Assembly: GCF_013001025.1 (NCBI RefSeq)
Contig: NZ_CP053021.1
Coordinates: 1,488,001 to 1,552,000, forward strand
DNA length: 64,000 bases
Source: Sphingobium yanoikuyae
GTDB lineage: Bacteria; Pseudomonadota; Alphaproteobacteria; Sphingomonadales; Sphingomonadaceae
Direction: 5' to 3'
Every line of letters starts with the position of its first letter. Positions within the stretch are counted from its first letter, which is position 1. The notes under the pieces are model-generated. The model was not told the origin of the DNA. It saw only the letters and a program-made list of their open reading frames with translations, and made no database searches. The position numbers and the translations under genes were made by a program. This document shows positions 8,413 to 16,305 of the stretch, piece by piece.

Positions 8413-11400
8413 CGCTCTATCAGTTGGTCGATTGGGGTGTGGTCGAAACCGATCCGCTACCCGACGCGATCCCGCGCACCCTGTCCCTCGATCTTGGTCT
8501 GGTCACCCGCGCAGAGACTTGCCAGCGTATCGCGAAGCAATGGCTGCTCCGCGAGGCCAAGACGCCTGGCGTGTTCAGCGCGACCTTTGGTCCGAAAGCG
8601 TTCAGAGTCCAGGTCGGCTCGCTGATCACCATGTCGCTTCCCGAACGCGGTTGGAACCGGAAACTGTTCCGCGTGATCGAGCAGGTCGAGACCCACGATC
8701 TTCTCTTCACGATGGCGCTTCGCGAAGAGTCCAGCGAAGTCTATGCCTGGGACCGCGAAGAAAAACCGCTGCCCGCGACGATCCGCCCCGACGGCTATAA
8801 TCCGCGCGACACGATCGCGCCGGAAAACCTGGTCGTCAGCAGTTCGGTCATTGAAGGCGCAGGCGGTCAGCAAGTCAGCGAAGTCGAGGTCACCTGGACC
8901 CCGGCACCGTCCGCGCGCATCGTCGGTATCCAGATCGAATCGAGACCGACAGGCGCCATCGCTTGGACCGAGCAGGCGGCTATCCACGATCCCGTCAGCG
9001 GTGTTTTCCGCTTTGGCAGCAATGTCGGCGGCGTCGATCTCGCGGTTCGTGCGCGATATCGCATGGGGACCGGCGTTTACAGCGAGTGGGTTGGCGCGGA
9101 TGTCGTGTCGGCTGCGATCGAGATCGTCGATGGCCAGGCGCGCGAAAACGCCACCACCGCAATCGACACCGCGCAGCAGGCCCAGGAAACCGCGAATTCG
9201 GCCGTCAGCCAGACTTCTGTCCTGACCCAGCAGCTTGACCAGCTTGATGCCGATGTCGCGACGGCGAAGTCAACGGCGGCCGACCTCCAGGCCACTTATG
9301 GCAACACCGCGACCTCGAAAGCGAACGCAGACGCTTCGGCCCAGCACGCTTCGAACGCCCAGGCGGCTGACCAGAATTCTCAGGCGGCGCTCGGTCTGAC
9401 CCAGCAAGCGCGCGACGCCGCCGCCGACATCCTGAACCAGACCGGTGCGATCCGCGACGAAGTCATTATCGCCCGCACTGACGCGCAGACCGCGAACAGC
9501 CAGGCGAAGGGCTATCGTGACCAGACCAGCGAAGCCGCGAACACGGCAGAAGGGGCAGCAGCGCGGGCGGCGGAATCAGAACGCCTGACCTCCATCGCCC
9601 GCGATCAAACCGGCCAAATGGTCGCGGCGGCGGCCCAGCACGAAAGTAACACGGCGAGTTATGCAGCCGAGGGCCAGCGAAGCGCGGCGGCTTCTGAAAA
9701 GAGCCGATTGAATGCCATTTCGCACGCTGCCGACAACATCGTCGGTAAGCCCTCTTTCGATTCGACTGGCGACCGGGGAGCATGGGCCGGAACGATTTTC
9801 GTCGGGAATGATCCGCGTGTCGGTTTTGCGGTCATGTGGCAGCGCGGTCGTGACGCCTACGAGGGCGATCAGATCGCTGGCAACTGGTCAAACCGTCGCC
9901 TTCGGATCACGGGAAACGGCGCGGCGTGGGGGCCATATCCCTCGAACGCTGGCGTTCAGGTTTTGCGGTCAAATGGCGAATATACCTGGCAGACTATTCT
10001 GGCACGCCCTGCTGGGGCTGACTACGGTGATTTCTCTGGCGAAGTGGTGATCCAGCCAGACGCCGTATCACTACGGCCATTCTTGCAGTCCGATGGTCCG
10101 TTCAGCGCTACGGACCATAATTGCGCGTGGAAAACGCTCCGCATCGAGGACATCACCAACCAGCGTAGCGCCGAAAATGCTGCTGCTGCCTCGGCGGAGA
10201 GCCAGCGTCAGGTCGCAGCGATACAGACGGATGTTTCCCAGAAATCCTCGGCAATTGAACAAGATCGTATCCGCACGGAAACAGCGAGAGGGCAGGCTGA
10301 AAGTTTTCGCAATCAGGCCGCCACCAGCGAGCAGAATGTCAGCGGGATGGTCCAGACCGTCACCGGTCAGACACAACTTAGCGCGCAACATGTCGGTCAG
10401 ACCGGAGCGGACGTTTCTGCAACGGCGGCCAATGTGGCCTTGGCGCAGACGAAGGCGACCGAAGCCGGGAACGCGGCTAATGCAGCCAACAGCACGGAAG
10501 TTCGTGTGTCTTTGCTCGGTCGTGACGCCGCCTCGCGGGCAGGCGGCAATCTGGTCGGTCGTGCCAGTTTCGACGCCAGCAATGATCGTGGCCTCTGGCG
10601 CGATTTCTGCTCTTCGTCGTTAGACCCGCGCGTTGGCTTCCACGTCCTTTGGCAAACTGACCGCGACATCACAGAAGGCGATTTTCTACCGGGTGCTTGG
10701 GCCAACCGGGTCATGCGCGTGTCGGGCAACGGAGCGGCGTGGGGACCATATCAGACTATCGCTGGCCTCCATGTCCTGCTGGACAACGGTTCGTCCACGT
10801 TCGTCGGATCAACCGCACGACAACCCGGCCAAGATTATGGTGATTTCAGCTTCGCGATCACGCTCCCGGCCAACGCGAGAGCGGTTCGTCCATGGCTGGC
10901 CAGTGATGGTCCATGGGGTTCGGCCAATCACAACTGCGCGTGGAAAACGCTTCGGATTGAAGACGTAACCAGCGAAAAGCGGTCTAGCGATTTCGCCGAT
11001 GCGGCTTCGAGCAGCTATTCGGGTGCGCAATACGAGGCGGGACAGTCCTGGCAGCACTCGCAAGCCGCAAGCGGCTTCAAGGATCAGGCGCAGGCCGCAA
11101 ACGGCAGTGCTTGGGCAGCCGCAGATTCCGCCCAAGGGTCGGCCGCGATCACAACCGAAAAGGCCGCCGCCGCTGCGCAAAGTGCTAACCTTGCCGCGAC
11201 CTTCAGCACGGGCGGCGGCAATCTCGCCCCAAACACCAGTTTTTCGGTCGATGCGTCGGGGTGGGCCGCTTACGCGCCGGACGCATTCGGCTTGGCGTGG
11301 GGGCGCGACGACGGCGGTGATGCATGGCGTCCTACCAGCGAACACACGCTGTCAATCCGGCAGTCTGGCAATAATCAGTCGATTTGGGGCCAGTGGCACA

Positions 11401-13280
11401 ATGCAGAACGTTACGCTGTGCAGGGCAACACGCTTTATGAATGGTCGATCTACGCAGCCGCGCACCGGTGCAATGTCGAACTAAAAATCGAATGGTATGA
11501 CGCGAATGGCGCGTTCATCTCAACCTCTTGGGGTGGCTCTCGCACGATAAAAACAGGCGGTAGCGCCATCGGTGCGTGGGATCGCCTATGGGTAAAAGCA
11601 GCTTCGCCGCCCAACGCGGCGCAAGCCCATTCCGTATTCATGAAATACGCGACGTATCCGGGCGATGGCGACAGCGTGGCCTGGATGTGTCGGCCGCAAT
11701 GGCGGCCTACATATGCGGAAGCGCCAGCGCCCACCGTGTATAGCATCGGGTCGGGTGACGCGCTTGCGGTCTCGATGAAGGCCAGCATCAGCCAGAATTC
11801 CACCGCGATTGCGACTGCAAATAGCAGCCTGGCAAGCCTCGCAACCGTTGTTCAGAGTGGATCGCCAAACCTTCTGGAGATCGGCGGATTTTCTTCTGGG
11901 ATGTCGGGCTGGTGGGCGTCCAACAGCGGATGGAGGGCCGGTATTTCGGGGGGCTGGGGTCAGTGCTGCTGGAACCAGCAGGACTTTGCTTCTGGCGGAT
12001 ATTCGTATCTCGAATCCGGCAATGTCAGCGTGTGGGGCGGGCAGGCTTACACTGTGTCCGCCGACAATATCTGTCAGATCAACAGCGGTGTCGGCTACTC
12101 GTATGTCGAATTGAACTGGTATGATGGTGCGAACAACTGGATCAGCCAATCGAGCGGGCCTGCTTACAGCAGTTGGCACGATTTCACGGACGATGCCTTC
12201 GGCCGAAAAGCGCTCAAACACACGGCGTTCGCGCCGGGCAACGCTGCATTCGTGCGTGTTCGCTTGGTCACGTTCAAAGCGTCTGGGACAATCGGCAACG
12301 TAGGCTGGCGTCAGGTTAAGCTGGAACCCGGCCAGCATATGACCGCCTATTCGAACGAAGCGGCGGTGACGATGATTTCGGAAACCGTCACGAGCGTCGA
12401 TGGTAAGGCCAATCAGGCGCTTGCGCGCTGGGGCGTCCAGATGGATGTCAACGGATACGTGTCCGGTGTCGAGATGGCGTCGAATGGCCAGACCAGTGAC
12501 TTCACCGTGTCGGCCGACCGTTTTCGCATCTTGAAGCCGGGTGGTGGCGCGCGGATGGAGTTCATCAACGGTCGTATGATCGCGACCGATGGATCGTCGT
12601 GGATGTCGGTCTACGGTCAGCCCTTCGGCGCTGGTAACCGGTTCGTCGAGTGGACCGGCCCATATTTCGCTGATCTCAACCAGTGCAGCGAGGCGAACGC
12701 AAAGAAATATGTTCGTGTTAACGGAGACGTATTTTTCGGCGGCACGCTACTAGCTGGTTCGATCCGCAACAGCCAGCAGACCAGCAGTCTTGCCAATAAT
12801 GCCTCGGTTTCGACCGGCACGTTCGGTTCGAACGGTGGCATGATCGTCGCGAACGCCTCCTGGACATACAGCTACACCAGCGAGCAGACCTATGCGGCGA
12901 CGACGCAGGGGCGAAACGCGTTCGACGCCGATTTGGACTCGTTCGGGCGGCAGTATCTACAGGCGAGCGGCGGCGATAGCTGGACAGGGTCGAAGTCGAT
13001 CGGCCTAGGCGGTAATGGTGTCGTGCTGAACCTTCGTCGAAATGGTGCGCTGGTCGCCAGCCAGGCCGGTGGGACCGGGCTTCTGTCGCTGGAAGGCGTT
13101 CGTCCGATGCCTGGTGATAGCGGCGGCCGGATAACCTGGACCTACAGCTATGCGGCGTCGCTGACCTATACCGATCCCGAACATAACACCGCGTCGCGCA
13201 CATACAGCGCCGACATCACGCGAAATCTGGGATCGGGGGCGAACGTGACGCAGCGCGTCGGGGTCAGCACTGTCGAATGA
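8355..13280 (+). CDS. Phage tail host-specificity (gpJ-like) protein, N-terminally truncated
   Basis: An open frame of 1641 codons. The first ~20 residues (MLRLPHARHEGGRCGC...) are shifted-frame sequence of the antisense remnant. Recognisable protein begins near SSLYQLVDWG (about 8412), so the N-terminal tail-tip domains of gpJ are missing. In order it shows a tail-tip barrel part (residues ~30-150), a fibronectin-III-like domain (~165-255), an Ala/Gln-rich coiled-coil (~260-450), two near-identical beta modules (~461-605 and ~732-872), two diverged related modules (~954 and ~1170 onward), a DUF1983/central-straight-fibre-like segment (~1340-1450) and a C-terminal region. The role would be receptor binding at the tail tip. 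Without its N-terminus it cannot attach to a tail, so it is probably non-functional. Confidence 0.85.
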   Translation: MLRLPHARHEGGRCGCDPSSLYQLVDWGVVETDPLPDAIPRTLSLDLGLVTRAETCQRIAKQWLLREAKTPGVFSATFGPKAFRVQVGSLITMSLPERGWNRKLFRVIEQVETHDLLFTMALREESSEVYAWDREEKPLPATIRPDGYNPRDTIAPENLVVSSSVIEGAGGQQVSEVEVTWTPAPSARIVGIQIESRPTGAIAWTEQAAIHDPVSGVFRFGSNVGGVDLAVRARYRMGTGVYSEWVGADVVSAAIEIVDGQARENATTAIDTAQQAQETANSAVSQTSVLTQQLDQLDADVATAKSTAADLQATYGNTATSKANADASAQHASNAQAADQNSQAALGLTQQARDAAADILNQTGAIRDEVIIARTDAQTANSQAKGYRDQTSEAANTAEGAAARAAESERLTSIARDQTGQMVAAAAQHESNTASYAAEGQRSAAASEKSRLNAISHAADNIVGKPSFDSTGDRGAWAGTIFVGNDPRVGFAVMWQRGRDAYEGDQIAGNWSNRRLRITGNGAAWGPYPSNAGVQVLRSNGEYTWQTILARPAGADYGDFSGEVVIQPDAVSLRPFLQSDGPFSATDHNCAWKTLRIEDITNQRSAENAAAASAESQRQVAAIQTDVSQKSSAIEQDRIRTETARGQAESFRNQAATSEQNVSGMVQTVTGQTQLSAQHVGQTGADVSATAANVALAQTKATEAGNAANAANSTEVRVSLLGRDAASRAGGNLVGRASFDASNDRGLWRDFCSSSLDPRVGFHVLWQTDRDITEGDFLPGAWANRVMRVSGNGAAWGPYQTIAGLHVLLDNGSSTFVGSTARQPGQDYGDFSFAITLPANARAVRPWLASDGPWGSANHNCAWKTLRIEDVTSEKRSSDFADAASSSYSGAQYEAGQSWQHSQAASGFKDQAQAANGSAWAAADSAQGSAAITTEKAAAAAQSANLAATFSTGGGNLAPNTSFSVDASGWAAYAPDAFGLAWGRDDGGDAWRPTSEHTLSIRQSGNNQSIWGQWHNAERYAVQGNTLYEWSIYAAAHRCNVELKIEWYDANGAFISTSWGGSRTIKTGGSAIGAWDRLWVKAASPPNAAQAHSVFMKYATYPGDGDSVAWMCRPQWRPTYAEAPAPTVYSIGSGDALAVSMKASISQNSTAIATANSSLASLATVVQSGSPNLLEIGGFSSGMSGWWASNSGWRAGISGGWGQCCWNQQDFASGGYSYLESGNVSVWGGQAYTVSADNICQINSGVGYSYVELNWYDGANNWISQSSGPAYSSWHDFTDDAFGRKALKHTAFAPGNAAFVRVRLVTFKASGTIGNVGWRQVKLEPGQHMTAYSNEAAVTMISETVTSVDGKANQALARWGVQMDVNGYVSGVEMASNGQTSDFTVSADRFRILKPGGGARMEFINGRMIATDGSSWMSVYGQPFGAGNRFVEWTGPYFADLNQCSEANAKKYVRVNGDVFFGGTLLAGSIRNSQQTSSLANNASVSTGTFGSNGGMIVANASWTYSYTSEQTYAATTQGRNAFDADLDSFGRQYLQASGGDSWTGSKSIGLGGNGVVLNLRRNGALVASQAGGTGLLSLEGVRPMPGDSGGRITWTYSYAASLTYTDPEHNTASRTYSADITRNLGSGANVTQRVGVSTVE
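9733..10971 (+). repeat. Two duplicated beta modules in the tail protein
   Basis: Segments around 9733-10158 and 10545-10971 encode modules sharing DPRVGF-x-V-x-WQ, GNGAAWGPY, DYGDFS, SDGP and HNCAWKTLRIED. They are separated by an Ala/Gln-rich linker. The module starts are about 271 codons apart. They look like carbohydrate-binding-type jelly-roll units duplicated within the fibre. Two more distant copies start near 11211 and 11860. Confidence 0.7.
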
Positions 13281-13588
13281 TAAATACCGACATGGAAATC
13301 ACAGCAGAAACGACCCTTCGCGAGGTCAACGCATTTTCGATCGCCACGCTTGAAGCGCTGATCGCCGACATCGACGCCCTTCGTTCGGCCGCCCAGAGCG
13401 CGACGTTGGAGCAGGACTATCCGACCGCCCAGGTGGTCGGCCAAGCCATGTCCAGCATCGCAGGCGTTCGCATGCAGCTTGAGACGCGCCGGGTCACCCT
13501 GGAGAATAAACGTCGAGAATGGGACGGTGAAGAGCCGGTGTCGGCCGCTGGCACCTTCACGCCGACGCTCCCGGTGACGCCCGCATGA
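13277..13588 (+). CDS. Small coiled-coil phage protein
   Basis: 103 residues, not recognised. It is largely helical (REVNAFSIATLEALIADIDALRSAAQSATLEQDY), with a second helix VGQAMSSIAGVRMQLETRRVTLENKRREW. It starts in an ATGA overlap with the tail gene stop and ends in an ATGA overlap with the next gene, which places it firmly in the rightward late operon. It may be a small tail-accessory or chaperone-like protein. Confidence 0.6.
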   Translation: MINTDMEITAETTLREVNAFSIATLEALIADIDALRSAAQSATLEQDYPTAQVVGQAMSSIAGVRMQLETRRVTLENKRREWDGEEPVSAAGTFTPTLPVTPA

Positions 13589-13758
13589 TCGACCGTCTGA
13601 AAAGTGTCTGCGGGAAGATCGGCGCCGCAGCGATTTGGCTGTGGCACCTGCCGCCTGTTCGATCCGTTATCGCAACGAACATCATCCGCATCGCCGGTGG
13701 TGGCGCGATTGGTTCGATCATCGTCGCTATTGCGGACGGCCTTGCGAACGGTGGATGA
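13585..13758 (+). CDS. Small membrane protein, holin-like candidate
   Basis: 57 residues, starting in an ATGA overlap. It has a short basic N-terminus (MIDRLKSVCGKIG), a hydrophobic first half, and a Gly/Ile-rich membrane segment near residues 36-52 (IRIAGGGAIGSIIVAIA). It sits between tail and lysin genes, a usual place for a holin. The small size and position are the only support, and no family was recognised. Confidence 0.5.
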   Translation: MIDRLKSVCGKIGAAAIWLWHLPPVRSVIATNIIRIAGGGAIGSIIVAIADGLANGG

Positions 13759-14125
13759 CACCAGCCTGATCCTTGGGCGGCTGGAAGGGAAAGTGGATAG
13801 CATCCAAGCCACCCTTTCCGCCATCGTCCAGCGCCAGGACGCGCACGAAAGTCGGCTGTCTTCTGTCGAAGGTGCTGTCCGCACGATCGAGGCCGACCGT
13901 GCGGCCATGATACCTGGCTATCGTGTAGTAGAGGCCGATCTAGCCGACCTCAAGACGTGGCGCACCACGGTTGAAGGCAAGGCGCGAGGATGGATCGAAG
14001 CGGGTAGCTTCATGAAAATCGCTGTCGGGATCGCGATCGGTATCGCTGGATACTTTGGCTTTCAGATCGCGATGACCCCGGTTTCGTCGCAGCTTCCCCT
14101 TATGCCAGTGGCCGCCTCTCGATAA
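13751..14125 (+). CDS. DUF1515-like coiled-coil protein with C-terminal membrane anchor
   Basis: 124 residues from a GTG at 13751 that overlaps the previous gene. The longer open frame upstream is the shifted frame of that gene. The N-terminal two thirds are a coiled coil (LILGRLEGKVDSIQATLSAI, ESRLSSVEGAVRTIEADRAA). One membrane segment follows near residues 92-110 (FMKIAVGIAIGIAGYFGF). Proteins of this build are common next to phage lysis genes and may be spanin- or holin-accessory proteins. The function is not established. Confidence 0.6.
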   Translation: MDDTSLILGRLEGKVDSIQATLSAIVQRQDAHESRLSSVEGAVRTIEADRAAMIPGYRVVEADLADLKTWRTTVEGKARGWIEAGSFMKIAVGIAIGIAGYFGFQIAMTPVSSQLPLMPVAASR

Positions 14126-14261
14126 GCGCGCGCATCTGGTCGCCATCAGGATGCCCGCTAAATAAGCGTTATGTGACCCTTTCGAGCCGTCCTGGCTCAC
14201 CTATGCCCGCAGCCAGATCGGCGTCCGCGAGATCGTCGGCCCCAAGCATTCCTCCACCATT

Positions 14262-14684
14262 ATGGGCTGGATCAAGGCGCTTGGCCCCAAAATTCTCGGC
14301 ATCGCCGTCGATAATGACGAAACCGCTTGGTGCGGCACCTTCGCCGCGCACGTCGTATCCCACGCTGGTTTCCAGCCGCCCCGGATCGCCGTTCGTGCGT
14401 CGTCGTGGGACGCTTTCGGCGAACCGGTCGAAAAGGCCTTCCTCGGCGCCATCGTCCGGTTCCAGCGTCCTGGCGGCGGTCACGTCGGCTTTTTGACCGG
14501 GGTCTCCGCTGACGGTCGGCTGTTCCGCGTCCTCGGCGGAAATCAGTCCAACAGCGTTAACGAAACCTGGATCGAACGTGGCCGGTGCGTTTCGATGCGA
14601 TGGCCGACCGGGGCGCCAAAGGCGATTGCGCTGGCGCCGGTGCTGAATTCGGCCGGGGCGAAGGTTTCGAAGAATGAAGCCTGA
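14262..14684 (+). CDS. TIGR02594-like peptidoglycan hydrolase (endolysin), start region broken
   Basis: An NlpC/P60-CHAP-like cysteine hydrolase, the probable phage lysin. The Cys is in WCGTFAAHV and the His in GGGHVGFLTG. The family N-terminus (WLTYARSQIGVREIVGPKHSS) is encoded in the same frame from about 14172, but no start codon exists there. The first in-frame ATG is at 14262, which omits the first ~30 residues. A GTG at 14173 opens the neighbouring frame (TLSSRP), so one lost base near 14190 would explain the break. The protein from 14262 keeps both catalytic residues but may be misfolded. The gene overlaps the endonuclease gene by 11 bases. Confidence 0.75.
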   Translation: MGWIKALGPKILGIAVDNDETAWCGTFAAHVVSHAGFQPPRIAVRASSWDAFGEPVEKAFLGAIVRFQRPGGGHVGFLTGVSADGRLFRVLGGNQSNSVNETWIERGRCVSMRWPTGAPKAIALAPVLNSAGAKVSKNEA

Positions 14685-15015
14685 CGCCCCTCGCTACCGG
14701 TCGAAATTCGAAGCCCGTTGCGCCGCGCTCGTCCCGGCCGAATTCGCGCACGAAGCGATCAAGCTCCCGTATCAGATCGCCCACACCTATCTGCCCGATT
14801 TCGTCGATGTCGAAGGTCGGCGGATAATCGAGGCGAAGGGTCGTTTTCTCGCACAGGACCGAAGAAAGGTTCTTGCCGTTCGCGACCAGCATCCCGATTG
14901 GACGATCGAGATGTGGTTCCAGAACCCCCGGCTCAAGATCAGCCCTGGCAGTTCGACCACATATGCGGCTTGGTGCGACCGTAATGGGATCGCCTGGCGC
15001 CAGGGGCCAGCCTGA
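14674..15015 (+). CDS. T7-type endonuclease I (Holliday-junction resolvase)
   Basis: 113 residues that align well in pattern with T7 gp3 endonuclease I: RSKFEARCAAL, HTYLPDFVDVEG, IIEAKGRF, DRRKVLAVRDQHPD and KISPGSSTTYAAWCDRNGI. The catalytic set is present: Glu in FEAR, Asp in LPDF, and Glu and Lys in IEAKG. It resolves branched DNA during phage replication or packaging. It is slightly shorter than the T7 enzyme (149 residues), mainly at the ends. It is coupled to the lysin gene and is the last gene of the rightward unit. Confidence 0.85.
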   Translation: MKPDAPRYRSKFEARCAALVPAEFAHEAIKLPYQIAHTYLPDFVDVEGRRIIEAKGRFLAQDRRKVLAVRDQHPDWTIEMWFQNPRLKISPGSSTTYAAWCDRNGIAWRQGPA

Positions 15016-15151
15016 CGCGGGTGTTAGAGCAGGCTGTAAAGGCCTGCGGCCGACGATCCGATCATCATGGCGGCCAGGAAGATCGCCTGGACTTTGAGGA
15101 CTAGCGACGATCGATCGCGATCATATTAGTGATGATTCAAACGTTCGCCTT
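15016..15151. other. Short gap between the converging phage units
   Basis: A 136-base stretch between the endonuclease gene and the terminator. On the minus strand a short hydrophobic frame (SLVLKVQAIFLAAMMIGSSAAGLYSLL) can be read, but it has no start codon and a stop just upstream, so I do not call a gene. Confidence 0.4.
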
Positions 15152-15182
15152 CAAAAAAAATACCCCGCCAAAGTCGGCGGGG
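15152..15182 (-). terminator. Rho-independent terminator of the leftward small-gene unit
   Basis: On the minus strand the stem CCCCGCC/GGCGGGG with a six-base loop is followed, after two bases, by a run of T residues (positions 15160 to 15153). It ends transcription coming from the small genes to the right. Confidence 0.85.
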
Positions 15183-15239
15183 CATAGTCAAGCCAGAGAG
15201 GAGACCGACAAACGTTTTCTGCTCGCGTCGGTTCCGCGT

Positions 15240-15353
15240 CTAGCGCAGCCCCACCAGGGCGACGACGGCATATGCGCAAAGCACTGCCAGCGCGAGGATT
15301 GTATCGGCGATCGATCGCGTTCGGTTAGTGGCATCGGTGTCGGGGCGGCGCAA
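15240..15353 (-). CDS. 37-residue single-pass membrane peptide
   Basis: A TTG start preceded by GGAGAG eight bases upstream. The first 17 residues are polar and Arg-rich (MRRPDTDATNRTRSIAD), followed by one membrane helix (TILALAVLCAYAVVALVGLR) to the end. The clear ribosome binding site and the terminator just downstream support a real gene. Unknown function. Such peptides near phage ends can be superinfection or lysis modulators, but that is only a guess. Confidence 0.5.
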   Translation of the reverse strand: MRRPDTDATNRTRSIADTILALAVLCAYAVVALVGLR

Positions 15354-15414
15354 TGCTTGTCTCTCCAGGTGTGCGGGTCGGGATGAAACGACCGTTCTCG
15401 TCGATGGTTGCGCG

Positions 15415-15543
15415 CTAGATGATCAGGATGACGATCGCGCTGATAGCCGCGACCAGGATCGTCGCAGCCAGGACGAACGCCTCGATATCCGACTGATCGT
15501 CGCCGCTTCGACTTTGGTCGCCATCGTCGTGATGATCGTCCAT
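15415..15543 (-). CDS. 42-residue acidic single-pass membrane peptide
   Basis: An ATG start with AGGGAGAG seven bases upstream. The N-terminal half is very rich in Asp, His and Ser (MDDHHDDGDQSRSGDDQSD). The C-terminal half is one strongly hydrophobic helix (AFVLAATILVAAISAIVILI). It lies in the same leftward unit as the 37-residue peptide. Unknown function. The longer upstream start (to 15618) gives an atypical N-terminus and was not chosen. Confidence 0.5.
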   Translation of the reverse strand: MDDHHDDGDQSRSGDDQSDIEAFVLAATILVAAISAIVILII

Positions 15544-15703
15544 CCGTTCTCTCCCTGCGTCGAAGCGATAGCATCGATCCGTGCAGCGGTCGCCATGGAA
15601 ATGGTCGAGAGGGATCAATGCGCTGGGGCGGATCGGTGCTGATCGCCTCGACGAACATCATCCCGCCCAGGGCGACGGCTTCAATGGTCAGGACGGATGG
15701 CGG

Positions 15704-15865
15704 TCACGTTTCATCAGGCATCAGCCTTCGGATGATCATTTCATCCATAACCGCCTGATGCTCGTAGGAGAGGTTCTCTCGGTCGGTGACCGCAGTCCAA
15801 GCCTTCATCAGTTCGTCGTCTGACATATCGGCCGCAACCGCAGCGGCCTTCAAGTGGTCTTCCAT
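15704..15865 (-). CDS. 53-residue small helical protein
   Basis: An ATG start with a good GGAGG six bases upstream. The sequence is MEDHLKAAAVAADMSDDELM followed by KAWTAVTDRENLSYEHQAVMDEMIIRRLM and a short tail. It is acidic and amphipathic with no membrane segment. The Met-Ser-Asp-Asp-Glu-Leu helix start resembles small phage regulatory or recombination-associated proteins, but no family is recognised. The stretch below it (15661-15703) has a possible frameshifted relative of the 26-residue peptide at 15992. Confidence 0.5.
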   Translation of the reverse strand: MEDHLKAAAVAADMSDDELMKAWTAVTDRENLSYEHQAVMDEMIIRRLMPDET

Positions 15866-15991
15866 CCGCGCCTCCGATCATTACGCAGGCGGCAAATAAA
15901 ATCGATCGGTCAAGATTTTTCAACCGCCTCCAGTTTGCGCTGGGTTAGAAAATCTCGCTGATCACGACCCTATGCAGCACCGCAGCGGGTA

Positions 15992-16072
15992 TCAGTCGAT
16001 CAACCTGACGATCATCAGCAGCGCAAGGACGGCAGCTTCAATGGTCAGCACGATGTCGGGGCTGCTGCGCAT
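15992..16072 (-). CDS. Possible 26-residue membrane peptide
   Basis: MRSSPDIVLTIEAAVLALLM followed by IVRLID. The start overlaps, in TGATG, the stop of a five-codon frame (ATGAACATTGACGCC) that itself has GGAGG upstream, so translation could be coupled. A related stretch (LTIEAVALGGMMF) appears about 300 bases downstream in a broken frame. Very short, so confidence is low. Confidence 0.3.
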   Translation of the reverse strand: MRSSPDIVLTIEAAVLALLMIVRLID

Positions 16073-16170
16073 CAGGCGTCAATGTTCATGGGACACGTCC
16101 TCCGTCCGGGGACAGCGTATCACATGTCTGGTGATATAGGCGCGATTAAACCCGGTGCGGGCAACTCTGA

Positions 16171-16200
16171 GAATTTCCCCAGAATTTCCCCAGAATTTTG
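16171..16200. promoter_or_regulatory. Right arm-type repeats (candidate integrase sites)
   Basis: Two direct copies of TTTCCCCAGAATT, 11 bp apart (CCCC at 16177 and 16188), preceded by a degenerate GAGAATT. The motif matches the repeats inside attL. They lie about 50 bp inside attR. Confidence 0.6.
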
Positions 16201-16248
16201 GAAGGTGTGTCGGGAAACCTTAGGAAATCCGCCGTTTTTTGGTGGCCG

Positions 16249-16295
16249 ATCCTGCTCCCAAAGCAGGCGCGCTACCAGACTGCGCTACTCCCCGA
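16249..16295. repeat. attR: 47-bp copy of tRNA-Pro nucleotides 1-46
   Basis: An exact copy of 5572-5618, the 5' part of tRNA-Pro with no 3' half, so it is not a working tRNA. It marks the right edge of the integrated element. Host sequence resumes at 16296. Confidence 0.92.
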
Positions 16296-16305
16296 TGCAC
16301 GCGCG

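Larger units (their letters stand above)
5619..16248. mobile_element. Integrated, deleted prophage / phage-derived element in tRNA-Pro
   Basis: About 10.6 kb bounded by the 47-bp att repeats. It contains an integrase and an excisionase-like gene at the left end. These are followed by small leftward genes, a truncated tail-fibre gene, rightward holin/lysin-like and endonuclease I genes, and a cluster of very small leftward genes at the right end. No terminase, portal, capsid, baseplate or replication genes are seen, and two gene remnants meet head-on at about 8.41 kb. The simplest reading is a defective prophage that lost most of its structural region. A phage satellite is less likely because the tail gene itself is truncated. 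Confidence 0.88.

Noticed and set aside
15188..15661. 157-codon minus-strand frame across the small-gene cluster
   Set aside because: Composition is Arg/Pro/His-rich, and it overlaps two short frames that have ribosome sites and clear membrane helices, so the short ones are preferred.
5925..16248. CRISPR array or anti-phage defence island within the element
   Set aside because: No regularly spaced repeats, cas, restriction, toxin-antitoxin or reverse-transcriptase signatures were seen; the repeats found fit integrase arm sites.
16253..16294. Second tRNA-Pro gene
   Set aside because: Only tRNA nucleotides 1-46 are present; the T-arm and 3' acceptor strand are missing, so it is the attachment-site copy.
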